Source: Temnothorax longispinosus
Lineage: Eukaryota; Arthropoda; Insecta; Hymenoptera; Formicidae
Assembly: GCF_030848805.1 (NCBI RefSeq)
Contig: NC_092360.1
Coordinates: 24,965,701-25,029,700, forward strand
Direction of reading: 5' to 3'
DNA length: 64,000 bases
Part shown: positions 12,841 to 27,200 of the stretch, one piece after another
Numbering within the stretch: position 1 is the stretch's first letter
Layout of the letters: every line of letters starts with the position of its first letter
Translations under genes and position numbers: made by a program
Notes under the pieces: generated by a model
Told to the model about the DNA's origin: nothing
Seen by the model: only the letters and a program-made list of their open reading frames with translations
Database searches by the model: none

Positions 12841-15800
12841 TATATGTCAATTGGCTAGTTTAACGACAACCGCCGTTCAATCGTATAGGGTAACTCCAGT
12901 GTATACGCCGCACCTAAGAAAAACTTAATTTATTGAGTACTATTTAATATGTTTAAGGCAAATGAATTATACCAATAAAAACTTTATACTGTCTACTACT
13001 ATAAAAAAAAAGAAATATGAATTATTTATTCTTTGTATTTAACAAAAAAAACTTTCAGAGATTCTTGCATTTTTGCCATATATTCCATAGGGGTATGGGA
13101 TAAATGCATGATATTCGTAGGTGGAATAATCGCCTTATAGAAAATTACAAGTAATGTTTATAAATGAGGTAATACAATGTCATAATAAGTTATAAAATGT
13201 GTGTAAAAAGTTTATTAAGGTGTAAGAATGATAAACAAATTATAAAACTGGAAAAGTTTTAAAAGAAAATAGACGAACGATAGATGCATTAAAGGTTATT
13301 GTTATATGATCCAAAAAAGAAGGAAAAAGAACACAGGAGATTTTGATTTTTACAGAGTGTTTGTATGGCATAAATCCCGCACGCTAAAAATGCCATATAT
13401 CCTAAACAGGTGGGGTATACAAGATATCAAGCTAAACAAAGAATACAAGAGCTATGCACTTGCATTTTGTTGCATTCCATCCTTTACTATCCCTTTACAC
13501 TTATGTATTATGAAAGACTCATTAAACCTTTTACACTCTTTACAGTAATCATTTTGCGTAGGTCGTAATATATCGCGCTACTTACTACATTGAAAAATCG
13601 ATTCCTCTCACGACGGTTTCGTTAATATTAACAGTAAAAAACTGAAATTACAACACAATACTAATATAGCATAAAGGTACATAACGGAATAATTGCGAGC
13701 AAATACCTTCATTCCTTCTATTTTTTCTGACTTCTGCGGCGAAAACCCCGCGCGGCGTAAATACCGAAGTTACCCTCAAAATTTACCTTATGATCGTGCT
13801 CTACTCTATTAGAATTGCTCACTTTTATTATTGGCAATTATTTATTTCCTTTTATTAATTAAACATGTAATATGATAGAAGGTATTAAGAAAGAAAACAC
13901 ACACAATAAAGTACATTAAAGTAAATTTAATTTATTCGAGCTAATTATTTTTTTCGGACCACTATGGCGTTTATTAGTAGGATCCGCTTAGAAGCCAGAT
14001 TTGTGAAGCCCAGAACGTAGAGTTCCATTTCTAATCTTACATCTCATAAATACCTTAAATTTATTTCATCAATTTGCTGTTCTTGTTAAATCTTGATCTA
14101 CACGTTAGGCTTCAATAATCTCGCATTTCCGAATTACAAATCAGGAGTTAATAATTAATAACATTAGGTACGTATATCTATTAACAATATTAAGATCCAT
14201 CCACACCGCCAGGCACGCTTTATACAGCGGCAGTAATTAATGGTTGATTTAACACACACAAGTCCACCAGTTTTTATTTTATAAATCGTAAAAAACTCGA
14301 TTCTAGTAACAAATGAGCGTATCGTAAAGAGTCGCGGAACGCGATTGTTGATTCATTTAACGGAAAAATGGGGAAAGAATTTAACTTTATCGGTTTCGAT
14401 AAAGTCGATTGCTATATTTGCGTCACGAGACACGCGAGATACAATATTGCGATAATTATAAAAAAACGGTAACTCATTGGATCGTCGGTGTTCTCGCATG
14501 CTCGTGGCTTCTATTAACGCTATATAGATCGTTTCACTTCGAGAAAAGTAAGCATTTCAGTCTTTCAAATATGTATATACCAAATCAAGAAGCCTTCTAG
14601 CAAAATATGTCCGTAGAAAGAGTTGTTGCTCTCCAATTCTTCTTTTCTTTTGTTACAATTATAATTTACGATTTATGTATCTTACCTTTAATACATTTAT
14701 AGTGCATTATTTCGCAATGTCCGATATCTCACAAACAACTCCGCTCGATATAGATTTTATCCCACGATATATCTTGTATTGAAATTCTCGGGGAGTTGAA
14801 ACTCTCCGACATAATCTCTTTATTCCTATTACATTACGTGCCACCAACACACTTCGCAAATTTCTTTTATTTCGAGATAAACCTTTAACAGCAACAATCT
14901 TCTGCGACACTATATTTTATCGCGATATATTTGAGAGCAGATGAAAAAATAGAGGAGACGCGACATGCCCATTACAAACGTTACGAGTAATCAAAGAGAA
15001 AACGGTTACCATTCACCAACTTACCCACCCGCTGTTACGAAAGTTACAAGTGCGCATTCTATCCATTATATAAGTTGTCGATAAACATTTACACCATTAT
15101 ATACAGAGTATTATACAATAAAATGGGAAACACAGAAAATAGAGATTGTGATATAGCAATGATGAAACAATGAACTTATCCTCGATAATAGTATTACTAA
15201 TAGATATTTCTTCTACGTAACATACTTAAAACAAAAAGAATTGTGTCTACAAGCAATTTAATTTGGAAGCTTCTGTATTCTTTTTTATCTCATAAGTTTT
15301 ATTTGCACCAAATATATAAACGAAAAATAATAAATTATAATTTAGACAACGATGTAACAACGAAAGAGATAGACAATAAATTATCAAAAGTATGAAAAAT
15401 TTATCTGATATATTTAAAATTTAATTAATAACGTTCAAGCATACTTATCTTGTGATTAAACAAATATTCGACATTCTATATAATACATTCAATACAATTG
15501 TAAGAGCTAATCTTTTTAAATGTAAATAACGCTACAAAAGAACAAACAACACGAAAAGTGATAGAACAATAATTAATTACAAACAAAATATCGCAATTAT
15601 CATTAGAGACTTGCTTAATTATATAGAGGAAAATAAATAGAATAAAAGCTCTTTGTTCGGAGGTCGTATAATTGTTGAAAAATTTGCAATATCTTCTCCA
15701 AACCATCCAAACAAATGGAAAATATTTTTGGTTTATAAACCTTTAGCAATCGCTAATTAACTTATTTGTATAATATTTGTATAATATAATGTATAGTATC

Positions 15801-18800
15801 ATTGATTTAAAAATCGCACTGTTCTGATTAAATCATTACAAATGATCACTCTTGAATTATAAAACTCAGTACAAGTTTTCGATACCCTCTCTTTAACATC
15901 GTATCATATAATTTTACTATGGAAAGCAAAATATTATCTTTCTTTTATAAATATAGAAAGGAAGAGAAAAGTTTCTTCCAGTGATCGTTTATGTGATACA
16001 ATAAATTAATTACTTATACATAAATATCAAACAAAACAACTTGCATTAATATGTTAACAACTATTGTACTTCACATATCTAATTTTCTTATTTATAAAAA
16101 ATAAAATAAAATGTGAAGCTAAATTTTATGCAGTTGCTACATACAGCAGACAAAATATAAATAGCATAATTAACGTAATCCATAATGATTTCCAAACTTC
16201 CTGATTTTCTTCCGACTTAAAATAGAATAATTCTAAAATATATTTAATATATAACTTTCTTAAATAATAACGCCCGATATAAAACATCAGGACAATGCGA
16301 TTTTCTTCGTTAACAAGTTTTTTTTTCTTTCCACCGGTAATCGTTATAAACACTGGTATCATCTAAAGCGTAAAACAAAATAGACGGTATAAATCGCCTT
16401 AAAGGTACAAGTTTCTTCCTTCTAGCGGAATCTTAATGCTGGCATAAATGCCGCCTGTGCAACGTTCTTTTCTAATTTATTGTTACTCTTTTGTACAAGT
16501 GTGTGGGGAGGCTTAAACGGTACGAAGTGGAAAAAGGGTGCAGAAGATGAAATATTATTTGGCAGTTCGGCATTTGTCAGATATAAGTCAGACTGTTCGA
16601 CAATTCGACGACCCAGTTGCAATCTCGATGATTCAATTGACATTAAAACGTGTTTCTGGAGTAACGTCGATAACGTCGCCCGGAAATATAGCTGGCAATG
16701 GCTATATGTATGAGGAAGAAAAATATCTTTTAGTTTCGGTAAATTCAAATCTTGGCTCTCTGTCAAGTTAATATTACAATTTGAATTAATTTATTAACTC
16801 GGTTACATTTTGAATGTGCATTTTAGCAAAGTATTATCTGCTAAATATATGTAAACTAAAAAAATTTATTTAGCAGAGATCCTCTATGATATTTAGTCCT
16901 TATAAAGCATCAGGTTTATAATGTTCATCAAACACTTATTTAATTGAAAATTGCTGTAGTAATGCACAAGAATCGACACCAAAGATATTTTTCCTCGGGA
17001 ACGAGTGTAACTCGTGGGAATATAACGTACATTATTATCCTGTTTCTCTCTCGTTTTAATTAATACTCGGTCTGGTATTGGCACAGAGAGTTGTACTAGC
17101 AGTATGGAAACAGCTGTGGGATAGACATTAGTCGAGCTTGCGACGTGTTACACCGACAGATTTATATGCGTCATGCAATCATCGCGAAGTTTCACCAATG
17201 CACAGACTATAGTTATTTACGTATGATAAATTAATCTACATGCTGTAACAGGAATGTATGAGAGCGAGTAAAAAGACAAAATTGTCGCCTTTTCAAGAAA
17301 CGACAGCTTGTTAAAACTCGTACGATGTATACGTCGGCAACTATTACTTCCAGTTTATAGTAAAAACATTCCCTCTGATTACTAATTATAAGACTAAGAT
17401 GAAGCTATGTGTAAAGATCAAGAATTTAAAATTTTTCAGGAATAAAAACCCTTTCTTAAAACTTTATATTTATCCTAAGGAAAAAAGTTAGAAAGTGTAG
17501 AAATATCTAAATAGCTTTAAGACAGCTCAGTCTTATTTCTATTTTTTTCAGTGATAAAAGATCATTAAAAATAATAATTTTGGTAATAAAATATTAAAAG
17601 ACATTAAACAATTGCTTTTTTTAGAAGAAAAGAATAGGATTACAATAGCGATAGAAAACTTCTGAAAATTTCTGATCCAATAATATTTCATTTAAAGTCT
17701 GTTTCAATAGAAATTAAATTCAAAACGTTAAAAAATCTGTCTGATCACATTTTGGCAAAAGTAATTTAAAAAGGATTAGATTCTAATTGTAAAATATGTA
17801 AAAGACATATAAACGAAACTATTTGAAGTTAATATTAAGACCTCAATTAACTTGAAGGTAAGGGTAGATTTTCAACCTTAATTATGTATTATTTACTAAT
17901 CAATCGTTAGATTCTCAGTCTTTCAACAGATTGCAATCCGCGACGAGCATGTAACGTCACTCCAGAATAATCGAACAGTATTTATGATTCATGATTTTCG
18001 CTTTATCTCGTTTACTTCTTTCAAACATTTTCCGAATACTACGAGCTATATAAAATTAATGTTTCGAGATATATTTTGTCTATCTGCAACGCACATTTCT
18101 ATTGCATCATATATTGCAGTGCAGGTTGTTCTTAATTTATGCGATATATTTACTAATATATTAAACAATTGTGTTTAAAACAGAAAAATTTTCATATATA
18201 ATGTTCTATTACAATAAGTACATAAAATAAACTTCAAGATTTGTCACGTAAATACATATACACTTTTAACATTAATAAAAATGCTATTAAGTATTTTAAT
18301 TCAATTATTGACATTGTCAGATTTTAATTTTGAGAAAATTTGTTAAAATATTCTTGCTCCTGTTAAAGAATATAAAACTTATATTTAATAGCATGTCGTT
18401 TAAATCAAATTATGTTGGTCACATAAATCAAAAACTATCGGCACTGATCTAAAAAATGAAGGAATATAGGTTCTTTATTATAAAATTGTGCAACTGGATC
18501 GGAACGTTGCGAGCATGTAAAAACGGAAGAGAAAAATTAGTACGACGTTCGATCGACGTCACCGGTAAAAAACAATACAAAAATACGATTATATGTTCAA
18601 AGGACCCTCCGTTCTTTCGTTCTATAGTATAATAATAATAATAATTGTAACTTCGCAGACTTTTATGTTGACTATGGATGACGAAGATTCTTATTTTTCT
18701 GTTCTCCTGCATTCTATCGCACGCTTTGCTAACTTGCTATCTTTCACTCTGCATAAATCGTCTTTCATATTCCTCTCTCACTTTGTCAAAGAAATATACA

Positions 18801-19897
18801 CTATACACTATTACAGATATAATTCATTATCCGTTGAAGAAAAGAAGAATCTATTTGCGGATAGATAAACAATTTCTCCTGTTCTTCGCCGAGAATTACA
18901 ATTATGTTTCACGGAGAGACATCCCATACGCATACTCGTCGCATTTTTAGTCTCGCAAAATATCAAAGTTACATACTTACTTCAAGCACTACGATTGCTT
19001 TTCAATCCATTGAAATACAGCGTAAAGATGTAAATTTATCTCGAGACTTTACGTTCAAAAATTTACATTAAAGAAGATTTATATAAAACGGCATTTTCGA
19101 TAAACGGATGAGTTTCTTCAATGTCGGTATAATGCAATACAATAGAAATAACCTCGGAAATAACCCAGGATATAATAATCCAAAGAGCACTTAGATATAG
19201 TTGTGCCAGAAGAAACCAATGTGAAAATACTGTTTCTTCATTTAGTTTCTCTTAAATATGTTATTATCCTCTTATATACACAATCTTATATTATCTTACA
19301 TTTATTGTTTAAGCATTATATTTTAACATTAAACTTTTCTTAACATTTCTTTTAGTTCAAACACATGCAGAACATTTATCTGCGGCATTCTTAAAAAGAG
19401 AATATTATTAAAAATAAAATAGCAAATAAGACATTGTCTCAAAAATCCACAACTATATTTGTTAATATCGGTTGGTTTCTTCTTGGCTACCTACATCCGC
19501 TCATCTGAAACACGTAATCGACCACTCATCTTCGCTGTACTTCGTACTTTTCTTTATTCCACACAAAAATACCCGAAAATATGGATTCTCCAATGAGTCT
19601 CTTTTTTTTCCATCAAATTTGTTTTCCACTCTTTCCTCTTCTTCTTGTACCAGTTTTAGTTCAATTCTAGTCTCATTCTCACACGCTTCTCATACTCTCA
19701 TGTTTCTTTCATGCCACGATACACGCATGCTTTTGAGCTTAATATCCTTCAATTTCAGCCTTCCTGCATTACAAAGGAAACACACTTCGAAAGCTTCGCC
19801 GTTCCATTGTGTATCGCGCTCACTTTCCGTATGATTACGCAAAAATATTCGTCTTGAGCAAAACATTCGTATGTATCTACTATACTAAGAGTATACG

Positions 19898-20139
19898 TAT
19901 AGGGTCGACAAATAAAACCGGACAATGTACTAAAGTTTCACGACACCTCATGCACGGGAAGGAGGGTCAGCATTCTTCTTAACAGTTCCGTCAGTGAATT
20001 TCGTCAGTGAATATGCATAAGCACTCACTAGAGGATTTCTCGTTTCCGACGATAAGATCCACCTTATTCAAATTATCCGCCTCTATTGGACATCGTCATT
20101 GCTGTCAATCGAATGTCCGGTTTTCCTATCTACCCTGTA
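19898..20139. mobile_element. candidate mariner-type MITE
   Basis: The ends form imperfect inverted repeats: AGGGT then AAACCGGACA on the left, and TGTCCGGTTTT then ACCCT on the right. TA dinucleotides flank both ends, as expected for a Tc1/mariner-related target. Length is 242 bp, with no ORF for a transposase. The interior has a short direct repeat, GTCAGTGAAT, at about 19991 and 20005. Confidence 0.45.
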
Positions 20140-20628
20140 TAAGCATTTTTATCGACAAACTCGGCACTTTTTTCGGAAAAAGAAACCAAAAGACATGCAT
20201 TTCTTTTATGTAACATGATGTATGGTACTTAGACTCCAAATGTGACTCTAATTTCTGCACGCAAAAATAAAATAGCGAATCTTTACGGTGAATCTTCGGA
20301 GATAAAAAATGTGTGGCTTTCTTCGCATATGATCTGCCGACACGTCCAGTCGGAGCTGAATTGATACGTTTAAATCTTGCGCAACATCCCGATTACTCCC
20401 GACGAATCGGCATATTTACGCGAGCACAATGATCGTTTCACTGAGGTAACTTGTTTATAAGATCGTCCAAACAATATATAGTTCGGTTAATCGAATCGAT
20501 TATTCCAAGAGAGATAACGGGGAGATATATATATATATATAATATATAATTATATATGTGTGTATATGCGAGTACCGTTACTCATTAGCATTAATCAATA
20601 AATGTTGCTATATAATAAATTTGTATAT

Positions 20629-20634
20629 TTTATT
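20629..20634 (-). terminator. candidate babo poly(A) signal
   Basis: AATAAA on the minus strand, about 500 bases past the babo stop codon at 21131. Confidence 0.4.
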
Positions 20635-21130
20635 ATCTTAGTATTATCGTAATAAATATACAGCAGTGTGTTTTTTACGTGTCAGTGTCTGCGTGTGTCG
20701 ATGTGTGTGGCGCGTAATTGAGCGATCGTTCGATTAACCGAACGCGTATTGCGATTGCCTGTTGACCCATTCAACAGAGTGACCGATCATCAGGCCGCGA
20801 TATATCGGGACTGAAATAAGGTTTCTTCCTGCAGCTCGAGCGCTACCGATCGTTCGAAACGATCAACAGGCTTAAAAACCCATTCTATTTCTCTGCTCGC
20901 GATTCTCCAAAGCGATACCAATTCTATTCATACAGTAATTTACTCGACGGTCTCGCATAAGGAAGAATCTCATAACTCCAGCCAGTCTGTTTCCGATTCT
21001 TCTTGACGTATCGGAATATCCCCGCCGGAAGCTCTATCGCATCGAATTTCAAGACAGCGACGTTCGCCTATATGAACAAATCGATTTTTTGTAGTTTTTC
21101 CATCGAAGAGCTCCGTCGAAAACGCTTAAT

Positions 21131-21253
21131 CTATTTCAGGTCGTCTATAGCGCCGTAATTAGCGAGCGATTTCTTGATCCTGAGTGCGGTTAGCCTGGCG
21201 GCGGCATTATGATACCAACATTCCTTCATTACTTTCGACATCACTTGTAGAGC
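21131..21253 (-). CDS. babo: babo last coding exon
   Basis: Forty codons plus TAG, from ALQVMSKVMKECWYHNAA to the C-terminus NYGAIDDLK. The segment RLTALRIKKSL is the conserved end of type I receptor kinases. Acceptor is TATTTAG, phase 0. Confidence 0.93.
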   Translation of the reverse strand, partial: ALQVMSKVMKECWYHNAAARLTALRIKKSLANYGAIDDLK

Positions 21254-24200
21254 CTAAATAGATATAATAAATTATCAATTAATTCTTAATCTAATTTTAT
21301 CTTATCACGATATAAAATTATTTTTGTGCAAATAATTTTACTAGGATATAACTTATTACTTTTTATAATTTTAATAGGATATAACTTAGCTAATAATTTA
21401 AGTTTTTAATCAATAACTACAATTTTTTAGATTTATATTTTATTTTTCAATCACTACTGACTGATTTCATTAAATTATATACTTATATAATTTTTATATC
21501 TCACTCCGTTATATTTCTAAGTCATGTGAAAGTGACAAGCATTGAAAAGACAAACTTGTCAATGACGTCAATAACGTGACAAGAAAAACTTATCAATTAA
21601 AGATCATATAAGTATTTTACCTGCAATTCAGTTTTTTAAGCACTTTTGCTGGGTGCGGTTGAATATTTAAATTACTTTTTGCTTTATTTAATACTTACTT
21701 CGATCGACTGCCATCGATTCGGTATCGACGGCCGCTGTCGATCAGTGCACACGACTTTCCGCATTTCCTCGATAGTTGGATCGGAAGGCACCAAGTCGTA
21801 AAAGGGCAGTTGATACTCGTCATGAATCCCGCCAACATTGCAACGTCTAGCGATCTCCCAGAGGATCAAACCGAGTGCGTACACATCGGCCCTCTTGAAC
21901 GAGTCGAAGTGGTTCATGTTGATCGTCTCTTCAAGAACCTGAAAGCAGAAAACGTTCATACACGTTGCCGAAGAGCCGTCTTCCTGACCGAGTATAAACG
22001 ATCGCGAGTTATCTTCGTTATTTTTATCGTTTAATAATTTATTATCTTTCCATACGTCTTCATCAAAACTCATTTTGTTCTTTCACCTGTTAATAGAAAA
22101 ATTGTATGTCTAATTAATGCTATGTGTAATACTATCAATATCTTATTTCTTTCAATAAGAAAAAATAAATCGAGTTGAAGTTAAAAGAACACATTAGATC
22201 ACATTTTATCTAATTTTAAATTTGTCATTAATAAAAATAATTATATAATTGCTACAGCATTTCAGTGGACGCGTTATTATCAACGACATATTGACTATTA
22301 TTAGTATTATTTGATTAGTTTAATTAATGTTTATCAATATTTGTGTTGTGATTAATATTACAATCTTGTTTTATTCTTCCGAAAAATAGGGACTACAGAT
22401 ACTTCTGCTCTTTATGTATAGAACCAGAGAAATCTTTTTCACATGGCAATATAATTACCTCAGGCGCCATGTATCTCTTTGTGCCGACTCTGTTGTTGAG
22501 CTGAATGTCGACGGTATCCGTGATTACGTCGTGCCTGGCGGCCAATCCGAGGTCGCCTATGGCGCAGGTACCATTAGTCTTCACGAGGATATTTTTTGAC
22601 TTCAGGTCCCGATGAGCGATGGCCGGCTTGCCTTGCGTGCCGACTATTTCCATGTGAAGATGCGCCAAGCCAGTGGCGATCGACAAGGCCATCCTTATCA
22701 TACCGTTCGTGTCGACGGTTGATCTGTTGAGGTAATCGAAGAGCGAACCCTTCTCATGATAGTCCGTTATCAGCCACAGCTGAGTCCACGTGCCGTTATC
22801 TGAAAAGAAACCAAATTAGAGATATCCGCCATTCCATCAATTTACAATTTACTTAGAAGATGTAGCTCGATCGCAGCAGCTTTCATAAAACAATGTGCAA
22901 GTTAAAATATGTAACGAAAATCGATGAAGAGGGTATTTCAATGTTCCATGTAATCTGAGAGAAGATCATTTAAACGCGCTCGAAACATTTCCAGAAATAA
23001 AATGTTTCCAGTCAAATATTCCATCATAATTATTTCATTTGATCAGTTAAATTAAAATTTTTAATTATGATTTAAATCTAAATCTTCTTGACAATACAAA
23101 CTAGAACATTACATTTACTTTACAATTACATCTTTTATTTTTTAATTTGTAAAAAAGAAGATCACAATGATTAAAATTCTTTTTTAAATTAATATAAACA
23201 AGCATGCACTCTGAAAATGGTGGAAGATAAATGTTGAAAAAGTACACTAGGCTACTTCTTAAGTATTATTCTCAATTTTGCCAGGATTTTAGATTTAATT
23301 ACGAATATGAAAAACTACCTTTGTTATCGGCAGCGATAAAACCTAGGATATTGTCATGCCTCAGCATCACCGTCTGATAGATTTCAGCTTCTCTGAACCA
23401 GGATCTCTCTTCTCGCGAGCTGAAGATCTTCACGGCAACGTTTTCGCCGCGCCAACGACCGCGCCAGACCTCGCCGAAGCGGCCTTTTCCGATCGTTTCC
23501 ACCAGCTGAATCTGACGCGCTATACTCCGTTGTACCAGAAGTGGCAGGCCTACTTGAGAGAGGATGGGCATTGGAGAACGTAAATTTCAGTATGATTAAA
23601 GATGACTCACCCGTCGCGTGTTTGTGTATCAAGAGACGAATAGATTAACGTGTGCACAAATACACACATAATTTTGTAAAAGAATATATTAGTAAGCAAA
23701 TCTGAGTTAGCTATTAATTTCGCGCGTTAAGTAATTAAATTTTAACGTATAATCACTCATCCGTATTTTTACACACGTTAATATATTGTATATACATATA
23801 ATAGGAATATAGTTGTATATTACAAAAATATTTTAATAATTTTTTAAGATTACATAAAATAAATTTATGTAAAATTAATGTTTTACATGCAACAACTTGT
23901 TACATTTGCTATAATAAAAGACTGTAAAATTAAGGATTACTGAAATACATAATTCTATAATTTTTAATAATATTATAAGAAAATTAATGTAGTTGTTATT
24001 GTAAATTGCGTTCTAAATGTTATTGATGAATGTGTCCGAACGACTAATCACATCAGACACTTTCTATAAAAATTCGAGATAGATTTGCCTTTTATCATTC
24101 TGTATATCGCTGGTTTCATATGATCAACTTTAATTTAGTTCGACCTACCTGAGCCGCTGCCACTTGTAGTCATCTCCAACATATCCCTGATAGTGACGCC

Positions 24201-27200
24201 GCCCAGAATTGGTCGGTCCGGAGCCTCCAGCGAGTCGTCCGGAAAGTGCCTAGCCGGCCTCTTTTTGGTCATGTGTACGTGATAGATTGCCATTACGACC
24301 ACGCAGATTGCGCATATTGGTAGTGCTATCGTCAAGGCCATTTTCCAGGTAACCCACGTTGCGTCATCGCCGCTCGACGATACTTTCGGCAAGATATATT
24401 CGGTTATTATTCGCACGTAGGAAGCACCGACGGACAAACGCTAATTTCGTCCTTGATGACGCCGTATTGTACATACGTGTTATCGTACACGATATACCAA
24501 TATCAGAGGTATTCAACCCATAATGCGTGTCGCGGATGAATGCCGGATGATGCGTTATCTCGAAGTTTACGGACAAATTACGTGAATGCAAAAAAATCTG
24601 TTCAATGCAGTTGTATTAATTATTTGTTCTAATACAATTAAATAAAATTATTTTATGACTTTTGATAAACCGGTCTTGAAATTTACATTCACATTCGTGT
24701 CAGAGAAAGGTTGAATATCTCTCATCTTGGAAGCGAAAAACTTCGCGAAAATATACGAATTGGTTAAAATCATTGTAAAGTTGTTGATTTAAAAGCAAGC
24801 AAGCACAAGTAAAAATTTTCAGACAAGAAAGCTGTGAGATGTAGATGTTAAAAAAAAAGAGAAAAGAGCTAGAGAACAGCGGAAACGTGCGAAGACATTT
24901 AACAAAACGTTAACGAAATGACTAATGCAAAGCGAGCTCCGTGTTAGCAGCGGTTAAACACATTCAAAAGGGGTTTAACGTAACATGGATAAGATTTCGG
25001 ACGATTTTTATATGCAGATTAGTTTGGTGACCAGGAGCTTGATTTATGGCTGAACCTCTGACAAGTCACGAGACTGAAAGAAAAACGTCCTAAGAACCTC
25101 TTCGAAAATTGGATGATCAACGTACGACTGCGTCTCGATTATTTGCTGGGTTTTATATTTTTACGATCTTTCGAGAGACAGATATTAATAGTGCGAACTG
25201 TTTTTTGTCGTAGTTTCTATCTTTATGCCGGGATGATACTACTTTTTTCATTGAATCAATGATCATTCTAGTGTTAAACCCGCGGTAATTCTTTTGTTCT
25301 ACGTAATATGCAAGGTAAGCTCACATCATGGTATAGCATTATAAATAGATTCCTCTAACATCTCGAGACGTCTGTAGTACGTTAAGCATATAATTTGACT
25401 TACCTGCGAGTAACAGTATTGAAGAGCATCAAGGTATATCTTTCGAGTCACACGAATGCTATTAATCAATTATTGAAATTCATCACACATATGTTAAGTA
25501 AAAATGGTATTAAGCAGTGTCTAAAACAATCCAGTTGTTATAAAATATTTAACAAAAACTATTTATTAAAAAATAACTTGTTTATTTCAGCTCACGTTAA
25601 TTCGATAATCCTCAATTTTTCATCTTCGCAACAAAATAAATTGCGGCAGCCACCCGGAAAAGAATTAGTTTATGATCAAATATATTTTCAAACATACAAA
25701 AATGTAAATCACAGGTTGATTATATTTTAATATTTATATTTTCACTTATATAATAGATATAAAGTTAATAATTTTGAATAAAAAAATATTTAACATAACG
25801 TATCAAAAAATTGCGACAATTTTTAAGTAAATTTCCGTTAAAAGTTATCTCCACAAATCCGAATTACGAAGAAATAATTAAATCGTACAAATTAATATCT
25901 AATTTTTTAAATAATTGCTGTGAATCGAAATATTAATTTGCAGACGTATAAGGATTTGTAAAAGAGAGTTATGACAAAACTGGATATATGTATATATAAA
26001 ACCAAACAACTATCCAACCCATCGTGGAATGAAACAACCGCGAAATTCAATTGGCAGGATTTTCGCATGAGCCATATGTGTAGGTATTGGATAGGACGAA
26101 TCGCGATATAATTGGATATTGATCCCTGTGAAGATTTCAATGAGATGACAGGCAACACGGCGAGAAACGATTCACTGATGAATGATCGCACAGCCAACGA
26201 TGAGTCTCCCAATAACAATGAGAGGTAATACGAGAACGTGCACCTTGCCAACATTAACAAAAGGATATTGTTCGTACAAATACGTCACTTAAACAATAAT
26301 TAATGTTTATAGGTTTCTGTTTCGTCACATAATATTTTTGCTTATAATGCATAGAAATGTGTGATATCGTAATTTTCACATTTTCAATGTTATAGAAAGA
26401 AACTAGACGTTTTCCTAAATATTTGTTCCTTCCTAAGATATTAGTATTTAATATAACATATTTTCTCTTTTTAGTCATATAATAATACAACTATTTTTAT
26501 ACTATTTATTATCTCGTCATATAACTCTCATATAATCTCATAACATATAAATCTCATCAGTATGACTAATAAAATTAAGGAATTGTCAAATTTGATTTAT
26601 TATTGTTTGCAACTCATTTTTATTGGAAAAGAAAAATATTCCTTAATAAAATAAACTCGAGAATGTCAAACATGCAGAGTTCTGCAGAACTAATGATATG
26701 ATACGTTTCAATATTGACAACGATGTAAACTAGTGGCTCAATACGAAAATATCTTCCGTGTGCTGCCAGTAAATCCTTGTCGGACGGTCTAATTAAACCG
26801 CCACGTGAATGTCGAATTCCATAAGCGAGTACGTAACGAGCACACATCTCGGGCTAATATCAAATCCCTGCTATACGAGAGTATCCACCGATAACTGGCC
26901 ACCGTCCTCGCGGATTTATTGGAGCGCGTATAATCGATGAATATCACTTCCAGCCTGTCCCATCATCCCTTTGTCCAAATCGTGTTGTGCACGCCTCGTT
27001 ACTTTATATTCCCGAGGTGAAGTCATTCCATTCGCGCTTGGCAAATTGCACCCTCGTCCTCAACGTACGTTTCTACTCGCAGTTAAAATCCATGATATAT
27101 CACACAGTTCTACGATTATAGGTAAGTCGCTAATAATTTAAATTAAAAATACAGTACAAATAAACGACTAAATAATCCACTCATTAATTACTGTTGATTA

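Larger units (their letters stand above)
12400..20628. other. intergenic region between convergent Prm and babo
   Basis: About 8 kb of AT-rich sequence between two gene 3' ends that point at each other. The ORFs present are short, AT-biased and unlike any protein I know. It holds an (AT)n tract at 12751-12840, a probable small inverted-repeat element at 19898-20139 and an AT/GT tract at about 20526-20570. I see no gene. Confidence 0.6.

Noticed and set aside
13306..13548. 80-codon plus-strand ORF in the Prm-babo intergenic region
   Set aside because: AT-biased, with no known motif, splice context or neighbour support.
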